From CAZRAL01 sp964598005 (GTDB lineage Bacteria; Pseudomonadota; Gammaproteobacteria; Burkholderiales; Usitatibacteraceae): DNA of 27,844 nucleotides. Shown in pieces: positions 16,952 through 24,564 of the stretch (position 1 is the stretch's first letter; each line of letters starts with the position of its first letter). The stretch covers positions 1 to 27,844 of the forward strand of contig CAZRAL010000034.1 of the NCBI GenBank assembly GCA_964598005.1, written 5' to 3'. The notes beneath the pieces were generated by a model, which was not told where the DNA came from, ran no database searches, and worked only from the letters and a program-made list of their open reading frames with translations. The position numbers were made by a program, and so were the translations under genes.

Positions 16952-17494
16952 ATGCCCACCCCGCTCGCCGAACAAATTGACGCCCTGCTCCCACAGACAC
17001 AATGCACCCAATGCGGCTTTAGCGGCTGCCTGCCTTATGCAGAAGCCATTGCACGCGGCGAAGCAAATATCAATCGTTGCCCGCCGGGTGGCGATGAAGG
17101 CATTGCCCGTCTCTCCCAACTCACCGGCCAGCCTATCGTGCCGCTCGATGCTGAATGTGGCCCGCATCTGCCGCCCCGCGTTGCGTTGATCGACGAAACA
17201 ACCTGCATCGGTTGCGCCAAATGTCTCAAAGCCTGCCCGACCGATGCCATTATCGGCGCCAATAAATTCATGCACACCGTCGTCGCCGAATACTGTACGG
17301 GCTGCCAGTTGTGCCTGCCCCCCTGCCCCGTCGATTGCATCGACATGATCGAAGACCCGCGTTACCCTCGATTGCCGGATAGCGACACCTCGCGTGCGCG
17401 CTATCAATTTCATCGTTTGCGTCTGGCGCGAGAAATGACCGAGCGGGACGCCGCGCTGGCCGCCCGCGAACAGGCCGTCTTGAAAGAGTCATAA
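16952..17494 (+). CDS. rnfB: RnfB-type iron-sulfur protein without membrane anchor
   Basis: This protein of 180 residues resembles the RnfB/RsxB subunit of the Rnf electron-transport complex. An N-terminal Fe-S domain has Cys18, Cys21, Cys26 and Cys43 (CTQCGFSGC...NRCPPGG). Two ferredoxin-type 4Fe-4S motifs follow: Cys85/88/91/95 and Cys115/118/121/125. The N-terminal membrane helix of standard RnfB is absent; the protein begins directly before the first Fe-S domain. The C-terminal end is charged and probably helical. No other rnf gene is in the window. It overlaps nth by one base (TAATG), so it may serve a soluble redox partner role near the Fe-S enzyme Nth rather than a full Rnf complex; that is inference. 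Confidence 0.9.
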   Translation: MPTPLAEQIDALLPQTQCTQCGFSGCLPYAEAIARGEANINRCPPGGDEGIARLSQLTGQPIVPLDAECGPHLPPRVALIDETTCIGCAKCLKACPTDAIIGANKFMHTVVAEYCTGCQLCLPPCPVDCIDMIEDPRYPRLPDSDTSRARYQFHRLRLAREMTERDAALAAREQAVLKES

Positions 17495-18150
17495 TGAATG
17501 CACGCGTGATGAAACCCGCCGAGCGCCACGAATTTTTCCACCGCTTGCGCGAACATAATCCCCACCCCGAATCGGAACTGGAATACGCTTCGCCTTTCGA
17601 GCTACTGGTAGCCGTCATCCTCTCCGCACAGGCTACCGATAAAAGCGTGAACCTGGCCACCCAAAAGCTCTACCCCATCGCCAATACCCCGCAGCAAATC
17701 CTGCAATTGGGCGAAGCGGGACTGATCGACTACATTCGCACCATCGGCCTTTACCGCACCAAAGCCAAAAACATCATCGCTACCTGCAAGATATTGATCG
17801 AACAGTACGCGGGTCAAGTACCTGCTACCCGTGAAGAACTGGAAACCTTGCCCGGTGTAGGCCGCAAAACCGCCAACGTGGTTTTGAATGTAGCTTTTGG
17901 CGAGCCGACCATGGCCGTCGATACCCACATCTTTCGCATCGGCAATCGCACCGGGCTAGCTCCGGGAAAGGACGTGATTGCCGTGGAGGAAAAACTGCTT
18001 AAAAACGTCCCCAATGAATTTCGCCTGCATGCGCATCATTGGCTAATCCTGCACGGCCGCTACATCTGTGTGGCGCGTAAACCGAAATGTGGAAAATGTC
18101 CGGTTTATGACCTCTGTGGCTTTAAAGAGAAAATCAAATACATCGAATAA
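17494..18150 (+). CDS. nth: Endonuclease III
   Basis: Nth is a DNA glycosylase/AP lyase that removes oxidised pyrimidines. The 218 residues contain the helix-hairpin-helix LPGVGRKTANVVL with catalytic Lys125, the catalytic Asp143 in AVDTHIFRIGNRTG, and a C-terminal 4Fe-4S cluster with Cys192, Cys199, Cys202 and Cys208 in the exact C-x6-C-x2-C-x5-C spacing. The ATG overlaps the rnfB stop. Compared with E. coli Nth it has about six extra residues at the N-terminus; an ATG six codons later (MKPAERHEFF) is an equally good start. Confidence 0.97.
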   Translation: MNARVMKPAERHEFFHRLREHNPHPESELEYASPFELLVAVILSAQATDKSVNLATQKLYPIANTPQQILQLGEAGLIDYIRTIGLYRTKAKNIIATCKILIEQYAGQVPATREELETLPGVGRKTANVVLNVAFGEPTMAVDTHIFRIGNRTGLAPGKDVIAVEEKLLKNVPNEFRLHAHHWLILHGRYICVARKPKCGKCPVYDLCGFKEKIKYIE

Positions 18151-18153
18151 CGC

Positions 18154-18594
18154 ATGTTCAACCCCACCCGCGATCAGGCGCGCGACTTCTTTTTTGACGC
18201 ATGGCGGAAATACCGGCAACCCCAAGCTGTGCCCGAACTGCTCACCCCACTGGAGCGCATCGCGGTGGAAATTGTCGCCCAGCATCCCGAATACCATGCC
18301 CTGCTGGAAAACAGCGAAAAACATCGCGATGCCGATTACGCGCCGGAACAAGGGCAAACCAACCCTTTCCTGCACCTCGGATTACATATGGCGTTACACG
18401 AGCAACTTTCCATCAACCAACCACCGGGAATCCGCACTCTCTATGCGGAGCTATCGAAAAAATGCGCTTCCGTTCACCATGCCGAGCATGAAATGATGGA
18501 CTGCCTGGCTGAAACCATCTGGCAGGCACAGCGCAATCGTATCCCACCCGATACCGCGTTTTATGAAAAATGCCTGAGGCAGAAGCTGGGATGA
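18154..18594 (+). CDS. DUF1841 family protein
   Basis: This hypothetical protein of 146 residues fits the DUF1841 family, often found beside nth in betaproteobacteria. Typical stretches are MFNPTRDQARDFFFDAWRKY at the start, LTPLERIAVEIVAQHPEYHA, NPFLHLGLHMALHEQLSINQ PPGIR, and the C-terminal HHAEHEMMDCLAETIWQAQR. The conserved His and Glu residues in the last two segments (HxxLHxxLHEQ-like, HxxEHxMM) could bind metal, but no function is known. It starts three bases after the nth stop and ends the rnfB-nth run. Confidence 0.88.
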   Translation: MFNPTRDQARDFFFDAWRKYRQPQAVPELLTPLERIAVEIVAQHPEYHALLENSEKHRDADYAPEQGQTNPFLHLGLHMALHEQLSINQPPGIRTLYAELSKKCASVHHAEHEMMDCLAETIWQAQRNRIPPDTAFYEKCLRQKLG

Positions 18595-18666
18595 TGGTAC
18601 CGCTGCAAATCGGTCTGCTCGATGATGCAGGCTAGGCCATTTTCATAGAGTCGCCGCCTTGCCTCT

Positions 18667-18693
18667 GCGTAACATCAGTTAATCAGAGGTTCC
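18667..18693. repeat. Junction of two dispersed repeats
   Basis: The repeat GCGTAACATCAGTTA (18667-18681) runs directly into TTAATCAGAGGTTCC (18679-18693), the end sequence of the element at 19071-19357. The junction forms CCTCTG...CAGAGG, a short palindrome 3' of both DUF1841 and pilZ. Upstream, GGCCATTTTCATAGAG at 18635-18650 matches the inverted interior of the copy at 24751-24793. Confidence 0.6.
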
Positions 18694-18699
18694 TGAGAA

Positions 18700-19068
18700 T
18701 CAAAGCGTGTGGGTCGGCCGATCGGATTTAGCAACCGGCGCCAGAATACCTTCAATTTTCTTTTTAAGCTCGCGGCCAAGCTCGTTGTCTGGAAGTTGAA
18801 TGCCTACCCCTTGAACGCGATTGCCGGTGGTATGCGACGGGTTGACCCATACTACAGTTGCTGCCAGAGGAATTTTTGGTGTTTCATCCAGAATGGAAAG
18901 TACCACCAATATCTCATCGCCAAGTTTATGCGGTTTGCTGGTTTGCATAAACAGCCCTCCCCCCTTCAGCAAAGGCATCCACGCCGCATACAGTGCGGAT
19001 TTGCCTTTCAGGTTGAGGGAGATAACATCGGGATGCTTGTTCGCTGGCAAAGTTGATGGTGTAGACAT
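18700..19068 (-). CDS. pilZ: Type IV pilus assembly PilZ protein
   Basis: This single-domain PilZ protein of 122 residues is needed for type IV pilus formation in related bacteria. The start at 19068 (MSTPSTLPANKHPDVISLNL) matches the family; a longer frame to 19128 only reads through the neighbouring repeat. Recognisable stretches are KGKSALYAAWMPLLKGGGLF, LGDEILVVLSILDETPKIPL, VVWVNPSHTTGNRVQGVGIQ, and the very conserved end SDRPTHTL. It lacks the RxxxR motif, as expected of this non-c-di-GMP-binding PilZ class. Its Shine-Dalgarno sequence (AGAGG, six bases before ATG) lies inside the terminal repeat of the element at 19071-19357. Confidence 0.93.
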   Translation of the reverse strand: MSTPSTLPANKHPDVISLNLKGKSALYAAWMPLLKGGGLFMQTSKPHKLGDEILVVLSILDETPKIPLAATVVWVNPSHTTGNRVQGVGIQLPDNELGRELKKKIEGILAPVAKSDRPTHTL

Positions 19069-19070
19069 AA

Positions 19071-19357
19071 GGAACCTCTGATTAAGTCCCACATGGCCGC
19101 GCGCTTGGTTTTCCGGGATGGGATGCAAGGCGTGGTGCGCAGCGAATGGCTATTCCCCTTCGCAAGCGCCGCAACACAGCAAACCGCCCGGAAAACCAGC
19201 GCCCATGCGGGTTTTGACAAGAATAATCCATCTTCATCGTTATGCTCCTTGGCTTCGTATCTACGGATACGACCTGCCGATGTTGCCAACTACGATGCCT
19301 TGAATCTGGACTATTCTTGTCAAAACGCGGCTCATGGAGGACTTAATCAGAGGTTCC
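19071..19357. mobile_element. MITE-like element with 19-bp terminal inverted repeats between holB and pilZ
   Basis: Perfect 19-bp terminal inverted repeats, GGAACCTCTGATTAAGTCC at 19071-19089 and its complement at 19339-19357, bound a 287-bp unit with no gene. Two further inverted repeats lie inside: GGTTTTCCGGG at 19107-19117 with 19187-19197, and GTTTTGACAAGAATA at 19211-19225 with 19312-19326. The whole can fold as a closing stem with two arms. The right terminal repeat encodes the last residues and TAA of holB, and the left one holds the pilZ Shine-Dalgarno sequence. No target-site duplication is clear. Confidence 0.8.
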
Positions 19358-20383
19358 ATGAGACGTAGCTTCCACATAAGATATTAGCAATTGCTCAAGA
19401 AAAAGTCTTGAATTAAGTGGATGGGTGATGGTGCGCCGCATTTGCCGCAGCGCAGATTCGAAGCGCAGCAATTTTTGTACGACGAGTGGTGCGACCAGTT
19501 TTTCGATCGCCGCGCGCCGATCAGGATGAAAACGCACCTGCCCTGCCATTTTGGCCGCAACCAGATCATATACCCATGTCTGCATCCAGTTCATGATCTG
19601 TGCCAGCATTTTATGTTCTTTGCCTTTGACCAGACTTTTGCTCAGCATGTCGGCAAGGGCGATGTAGTCAACCGGTTTATTCGTCAATCCGGTTAGTAGG
19701 TGTTCGCGGTCGGCCTGCAGCGCCGGATCCGCACCTTCACGCGCCGCCAGCGGCGCACCACCGAACTGTGCCAGCGCCAGTTCGGGATGCGGTACGTTTT
19801 GTGCAGCAAGCCACGCCAGTGCCGTGTGTTGATCCGGCGGCGCGAGCATAACGCGCTGGCACCGGCTTCGGATGGTCGCCAGCAGGCGACCCATCTGGTG
19901 GGTGACCAATACGATCAGGGTATGGGGCGGAGGTTCTTCCAGTGTTTTCAACAAAGCATTAGCGGCGGCGATGTTCATGGTTTCCGCGGGATGCAGCACC
20001 AGTACCCGGTATCCGCCACGATGCGTGGACAAAGCAATGAAGTCGCCCAGTTCACGGATTTGATTGATTACGATTTCCTGACTGGTTTTTTCGGCAGTTT
20101 CGATTTCGTCGCTATTGTTTGTTTCATCATCGAGCTGCGCAGTGGGTTGCACTTCGCGGTAATCGGGGTGGTTGCCTTCTGCAAACCATCCGCAGGCGGT
20201 GCAACTCCCGCAGGCGATACCATTCTCAGGGGACTCGCACAACATCGATTGTGCCAGTGCACGTGCAAACTCGACCTTGCCGATACCTCGCGGGCCATAA
20301 AGCAGTAGTGCGTGAGAAAGCCGGTCGCGCTGTGCCAGCAAGGTACGCAACGGCGTTTCGTGCCAGGGTAAAAGCGCAATCAT
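19343..20383 (-). CDS. holB: DNA polymerase III delta-prime subunit
   Basis: HolB is the clamp-loader delta-prime subunit. The 346 residues show an AAA+ fold with GPRGIGK at residues 30-36, a four-cysteine zinc motif (Cys49, Cys58, Cys61, Cys64 in ESPENGIACGSCTACGW), VLVLHPAETMNIAAANALLK with TLEEPPPHTLIVLVTHQ, and the SRC-type IRSRCQR motif. The ATG overlaps the tmk stop (ATGA). The last four residues, GTSD, and the TAA come from the terminal repeat of the adjacent element, so the native C-terminus was probably replaced or shortened by its insertion. Confidence 0.95.
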   Translation of the reverse strand: MIALLPWHETPLRTLLAQRDRLSHALLLYGPRGIGKVEFARALAQSMLCESPENGIACGSCTACGWFAEGNHPDYREVQPTAQLDDETNNSDEIETAEKTSQEIVINQIRELGDFIALSTHRGGYRVLVLHPAETMNIAAANALLKTLEEPPPHTLIVLVTHQMGRLLATIRSRCQRVMLAPPDQHTALAWLAAQNVPHPELALAQFGGAPLAAREGADPALQADREHLLTGLTNKPVDYIALADMLSKSLVKGKEHKMLAQIMNWMQTWVYDLVAAKMAGQVRFHPDRRAAIEKLVAPLVVQKLLRFESALRQMRRTITHPLNSRLFLEQLLISYVEATSHGTSD

Positions 20384-20988
20384 AATGTCTTGATCAACGC
20401 AGCCAGATCGGCATGGATTTCAGGAAAAGTAAGCGATGCATCCACTTTTTTGATGCGGGCGGGAAATTGCTCGGCCCGTTTAAGATACATTTCCCGAACC
20501 CGGGTAAAAAAATCGGCTTGCTCACGTTCAAACTTGTCAGGTTGGGGTGTCGATTTTTCCACACGCTCACGAGCAATGTCGGGCGCGACATCAAATAACA
20601 AGGTGAGATCCGGTTGCAGGCCCCGCTGTGTCCATTGTTCGAGAATGTGCACCCTGCCCTCCTCCAGGCTGCGGCCCCCACACTGGTAGGCAAATGTGGC
20701 GTCGGTAAAACGGTCTGAAATCACCCATTCGCCGCGCGCCAATGCGGGCTCGATGATTTGCGCAAGGTGCTCCCGCCGCGCTGCGAAAATCAACAAGGCC
20801 TCCGTATCGGGGTGCATTTTTTCATTCAACACCAAGGTGCGTAATTGCTCGCCCAAGGGCGTGCCGCCTGGCTCCCGGGTCGTCACCACTTTAAAGCCGC
20901 GTTCACGGATACAGCCCGCAATAAATTCCAGATGCGAGGATTTGCCTGCGCCATCAATGCCTTCGAGAGTAATGAATTTGCCTCGCAT
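20380..20988 (-). CDS. tmk: Thymidylate kinase
   Basis: Tmk phosphorylates dTMP to dTDP, downstream of ThyA in dTTP synthesis. The 202 residues have the P-loop GIDGAGKS at 10-17, TTREPGGTPLGEQLR, the VISDRFTDATFAYQ motif with the catalytic/DR pair, and LLFDVAPDIARER. Length and start (MRGKFITLEG) are standard. It lies three bases after mltG and overlaps holB, placing it in the mltG-tmk-holB-pilZ run. Confidence 0.97.
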   Translation of the reverse strand: MRGKFITLEGIDGAGKSSHLEFIAGCIRERGFKVVTTREPGGTPLGEQLRTLVLNEKMHPDTEALLIFAARREHLAQIIEPALARGEWVISDRFTDATFAYQCGGRSLEEGRVHILEQWTQRGLQPDLTLLFDVAPDIARERVEKSTPQPDKFEREQADFFTRVREMYLKRAEQFPARIKKVDASLTFPEIHADLAALIKTL

Positions 20989-20991
20989 ACC

Positions 20992-21987
20992 TTATCGCCC
21001 CAATTGATATTTGGCCACAGCGCGATTATGTTCATCCAGCGACCGGGAAAAATAGTGGCTGCCATCGCCTTTGCCTACAAAATACAATTTATCGCTGGCG
21101 GCAGGCTGCACGGCCGCCAGCAATGAGCCCCACCCCGGCATGGCAATCGGCGTAGGCGGCAAACCATCGCGCGTATAGGTGTTGTAGGGCGTATCCGTCT
21201 GCAGATCGCGCTTGCGTATGTTGCCATCGTAACGCGCGCCCATGCCATATATAACCGTTGGATCAGTTTGCAGCCGCATGGAAAGCCGCAGCCGGTTGAT
21301 AAATACGGCGCCGATCAGCGGGCGTTCAGCAGATTGTCCGGTTTCCTTTTCGATGATCGAGGCCATGATTAATGCTTCATACGGCGTTCGGTAGGGTAAA
21401 TCGGCGGCGCGTTGTTGCCAGGCTTCATCCAGTTTTTTTTGCATGGCCTGATAACTGTGCTTGAGAATATCCAGATCGGATGCACCCGCCGCGAAGTGAT
21501 AAGTATCAGGGAAAAATAATCCTTCTGGATGTGTTTCGCCGGCGCCGATGCGTTGCAGAATTTCTGCTGGGGATACGCCCTTTAACAGCGGCTTGACGTC
21601 CTTGTGGGCATGCAGCACAACCAGCATGTCAGCAAACGTCGTGCCTTCAATAAATGTAATTGATACCGGAATGACTTCCCCGGCATTCAGTTTTTGCAAC
21701 AGCTCAAGTGGGGTAATGGCCGCCTCCAGCCGGTAGGTGCCCGCCCGAATGCCTGTAGCTTGATCGAGCACGCGGCCCAGCACCCATAAGCCATTGGCTT
21801 CGGGCAAAAGCCCTGCTTCAGCGAGTTGCTTCGACAAACTGCGCAATGAAGCCCCTTGCTTGACAGTAAATTCAAAAGGAAGCTGCGGAGGTTGAAGCGG
21901 ATGATGGGCAAAAAAATAAAGCCCGGCGACAACCGTCGTGATCGCCGCAATCAGTAGAAAGAAGAGAAACGCAATAAACCGCTTCAT
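20992..21987 (-). CDS. mltG: Endolytic murein transglycosylase
   Basis: MltG (YceG family) is an inner-membrane enzyme thought to cut nascent glycan strands and so end their extension. The 331 residues begin with a membrane anchor (about 4-26), followed by a LysM-like region (FTVKQGASLRSLSKQLAEAG) and the YceG domain: PEGLFFPDTYHF, then ALIMASIIEKETGQ with the presumed catalytic Glu213, LQTDPTVIYGMG, and PYNTYTRDGLPPTPIAMPGW. The order fabF-mltG-tmk-holB is common; pabC, which often lies between fabF and mltG in proteobacteria, is absent from the 88-base gap. Confidence 0.95.
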   Translation of the reverse strand: MKRFIAFLFFLLIAAITTVVAGLYFFAHHPLQPPQLPFEFTVKQGASLRSLSKQLAEAGLLPEANGLWVLGRVLDQATGIRAGTYRLEAAITPLELLQKLNAGEVIPVSITFIEGTTFADMLVVLHAHKDVKPLLKGVSPAEILQRIGAGETHPEGLFFPDTYHFAAGASDLDILKHSYQAMQKKLDEAWQQRAADLPYRTPYEALIMASIIEKETGQSAERPLIGAVFINRLRLSMRLQTDPTVIYGMGARYDGNIRKRDLQTDTPYNTYTRDGLPPTPIAMPGWGSLLAAVQPAASDKLYFVGKGDGSHYFSRSLDEHNRAVAKYQLGR

Positions 21988-22075
21988 TTCAGATCAATAG
22001 GAGTACTGCGCAGATAGTCTGCCCAATCACGCAAAAGGATCATGCGATTCAGGGTCAGGGGGCAAGAATCAGAAA

Positions 22076-23311
22076 TCAAACGTGGCGTTTGATGACCAAG
22101 GTGCCATTCGTTCCACCAAACCCGAACGAATTGGAAAGCGCGACATCGATCTTCATGTCACGCGCCGTATTCGGGCAATAATCCAGATCGCACTCCGGAT
22201 CCTGATTGATAATATTGATGGTGGGAGGCGATACCTGGTTATACACCGCCAGCGTAGTGAAAATGGCTTCAACCCCGCCTGCCGCGCCGAGGAGATGCCC
22301 GGTCATCGACTTGGTTGAATTGATCACCAGTTTTTTGGCGTGGTCGCCAAACGCAAGTTTGATCGCATCGGTTTCGTTTTTATCGCCTAACGGCGTCGAT
22401 GTGCCGTGGGCATTGATGTACTGGATTTGTTCCGGATTAATCCCTGCATTACGCATAGCGCCCAGCATGCCGCGCCGCGGGCCGTCCATGCTGGGCGCCG
22501 TCATATGATTGGCGTCCGCACTCATTCCCATCCCGGCCAGCTCGGCATAGATGCGGGCGTTGCGCGCCTTGGCGTGTTCATACGCCTCCAGCACGATAAC
22601 CCCTGCCCCCTCACCCAGCACAAACCCATCACGATCCTTGTCCCACGGGCGTGAAGCCGTAGCCGGGTCGTCGTTGCGTTCGGACAAGGCTTTGCAGGCG
22701 CAAAATCCCCCAATGCCGGACATATTGACCGTTGCCTCGGCCCCACCGGCGATCATGACATCGGCATCGCCGTACTCGATAAAGCGTGCCGCATCACCGA
22801 TGCAATGGGCCGACGTCGTGCAGGCCGAAACCATCGATACATTCGGCCCCTTGAGGCCGTACAGAATCGAAATCATGCCGGCAACCATATTGATGATCGA
22901 ACCGGGAACAAAAAATGGCGAAAGTTTGCGCGGCCCCTTTTCGATCATCTCGCGAATATTGTCCTCAATCATCGGCAGACCACCGATGCCGGAGCCTACA
23001 TTCACGCCGATCCGTTCTGCATTGGCTTCATTCACGACCAGCCCTGCGTCGTCCATGGCCATTTTTGCTGCCGCAATGCCGTAATGAATGAAGCTGTCCA
23101 TACGCCGCACTTCTTTGGGCGACATCCAGTCGGCCGGATTAAAATCCTTGACCTCTCCGGCAAACCGTGTCGGCAGCAAAGCCGCGTCAAACTTGGTAAT
23201 CGACGCGATACCGCCGCGTCCATTCAGAATATTGTCCCAAGCCTTGGCAACCCCCGTTCCGACGGGAGACACGATACCCAAACCGGTGATGACTACACGT
23301 CGTTTTGACAT
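22076..23311 (-). CDS. fabF: 3-oxoacyl-ACP synthase II
   Basis: FabF condenses malonyl-ACP with acyl-ACP to extend fatty acids. The ATG at 23311 (MSKRRVVITGLGIVSPVGTG) gives 411 residues, as in E. coli (413); an upstream TTG is not credible. The catalytic triad is visible: Cys164 in VSACTTSAHC, a His in NAHGTSTPLGDKNET, and a His in STKSMTGHLLGAAGG. The C-terminal NSFGFGGTNGTLV glycine-rich loop is intact. It lies about 48 bases downstream of acpP, in the usual acpP-fabF order. Confidence 0.97.
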   Translation of the reverse strand: MSKRRVVITGLGIVSPVGTGVAKAWDNILNGRGGIASITKFDAALLPTRFAGEVKDFNPADWMSPKEVRRMDSFIHYGIAAAKMAMDDAGLVVNEANAERIGVNVGSGIGGLPMIEDNIREMIEKGPRKLSPFFVPGSIINMVAGMISILYGLKGPNVSMVSACTTSAHCIGDAARFIEYGDADVMIAGGAEATVNMSGIGGFCACKALSERNDDPATASRPWDKDRDGFVLGEGAGVIVLEAYEHAKARNARIYAELAGMGMSADANHMTAPSMDGPRRGMLGAMRNAGINPEQIQYINAHGTSTPLGDKNETDAIKLAFGDHAKKLVINSTKSMTGHLLGAAGGVEAIFTTLAVYNQVSPPTINIINQDPECDLDYCPNTARDMKIDVALSNSFGFGGTNGTLVIKRHV

Positions 23312-23359
23312 GGTGCGATAGCGGGAAACCTGTCGCCCCCCGCAAAGCAAATAAAAAAG

Positions 23360-23614
23360 TTATTTTTTGTTGGCGTTAATGTAATCGATCGCCTGTTGTA
23401 CGGTGGTGATTTTTTCTGCGGCGTCATCGGGAATTTCAGTTTCGAACTCTTCTTCCAGCGCCATGACCAGCTCGACAGTATCGAGAGAATCAGCGCCCAG
23501 ATCTTCAACAAAGGAGGACTCGTTTTTGATATCGGCTTCAGCTACGCCAAGCTGTTCTGCCACGATTCTTTTGACACGCGTTTCGACGCTTTCGGTATTT
23601 TCGGTTTTATCCAT
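23360..23614 (-). CDS. acpP: Acyl carrier protein
   Basis: AcpP carries growing acyl chains on a phosphopantetheine arm. The 84 residues are acidic and contain the attachment site Ser43 in EDLGADSLDTVELVMALEEE. The N-terminus is about five residues longer than usual (MDKTENTESVETRVKRIV); AGGAGAT eight bases before the ATG supports this start. The genes that usually precede acpP (fabG, fabD, fabH) are not next to it here; a CHASE2-like gene and accessory DNA are found instead. Confidence 0.97.
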   Translation of the reverse strand: MDKTENTESVETRVKRIVAEQLGVAEADIKNESSFVEDLGADSLDTVELVMALEEEFETEIPDDAAEKITTVQQAIDYINANKK

Positions 23615-23682
23615 TTGCTGCGATCTCCTGCCTGATGAAAAAATAATTCGTTATTTTACCAAATAACCAAGCTGCATTTGAT

Positions 23683-24564
23683 TCAACTTTTGCTAACAGT
23701 GCTGGCATGGGGTACGCCGAATACTTTTCTTTCAATCATCGAGAAAATTTCTCTCAGCCCCGCCAGGAAGGCTTGATGCACTTTGATGGTTTCGCCGCCG
23801 ATTCGTATTGTTGGCGACTTGGCACCCGAGTAGGTAACGATGGCTATCTTGCCTTGAATATCTTTCAGACTGTTAGCAGACAGAAGAATTGTTTCGGCAG
23901 GGATTCGCTGTGGAAAATGTAAATCCGTCAGCTTGACCTTGACTCCGCCTTGGGCAGTTACCGGAATTTTCCAGTCTCCAAAATAAGCAAAGTCCGGCCC
24001 CATCGAATCTAATCTGGCACCAATAGCTTCTTCCAAAATACAGGTATATAAACTCTTATAGGCTTGTCCGTTAAGGGCTTCTACAAGCGGCACTACTGTA
24101 ACGTCTTGAGTGTCCACAAAGCAGACTTTTGCCGCATACTGTTGAAAGCGCCGCAAAGGTAGCCAACCTTCCTTGCCGCTAATCCGCGGGGTTACATTTT
24201 TCAGCGTGCCCTCAAACTTGAATCTCTCATCTATTTCAGAGGAAGCAGGCGGGTCAGAATTCACTGACGCTTGCAAGATGACACGGGCAGACTTTATTGC
24301 TTCCTCCATTAACATGTCGCTTTTTTCATTCGTTGGCGTATCGATGAAAAATTTGAGCACAATCGTTTTTGCCTGCGCTGCATGCAGTTTGCTTATGAGC
24401 AAAGAAAGCAATTCACGATTAGGGCCACGTTTAAGCGCTTCAGTAGATTGATCATTGAAGTCCACAATGACCACATCTTTTTCGAACGAAATTTGTCTCG
24501 CATTCGAGAATGTAGCGACGCTGAAAAGCAAGAATAACAGAATCAGCTTGTAATTGAAGGCCAT
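23683..24564 (-). CDS. Stand-alone CHASE2-like exported protein
   Basis: This protein of 293 residues has a hydrophobic N-terminal signal (about 4-22, ending near SNARQ) and a body that resembles the CHASE2 extracellular sensory domain: DVVIVDFNDQSTEALKRGPN followed by RELLSLLISKLHAAQAKTIV (compare the IxxVxIDDxSL...PWPR...L...GA..V.FD pattern), and near the end DIQGKIAIVTYSGAK plus GETIKVHQAFLAGL. CHASE2 domains normally precede a kinase or cyclase output; here none follows, and the end (SMIERKVFGVPHASTVSKS) has no clear membrane helices. It may be a free periplasmic sensor or a truncated receptor. It is oriented with acpP, 68 bases upstream of it. Ligand and partner are unknown. Confidence 0.65.
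   Translation of the reverse strand: MAFNYKLILLFLLFSVATFSNARQISFEKDVVIVDFNDQSTEALKRGPNRELLSLLISKLHAAQAKTIVLKFFIDTPTNEKSDMLMEEAIKSARVILQASVNSDPPASSEIDERFKFEGTLKNVTPRISGKEGWLPLRRFQQYAAKVCFVDTQDVTVVPLVEALNGQAYKSLYTCILEEAIGARLDSMGPDFAYFGDWKIPVTAQGGVKVKLTDLHFPQRIPAETILLSANSLKDIQGKIAIVTYSGAKSPTIRIGGETIKVHQAFLAGLREIFSMIERKVFGVPHASTVSKS

Noticed and set aside
19093..19368. Short frames inside the holB-pilZ element
   Set aside because: They are confined to the inverted-repeat element and encode nothing recognisable.
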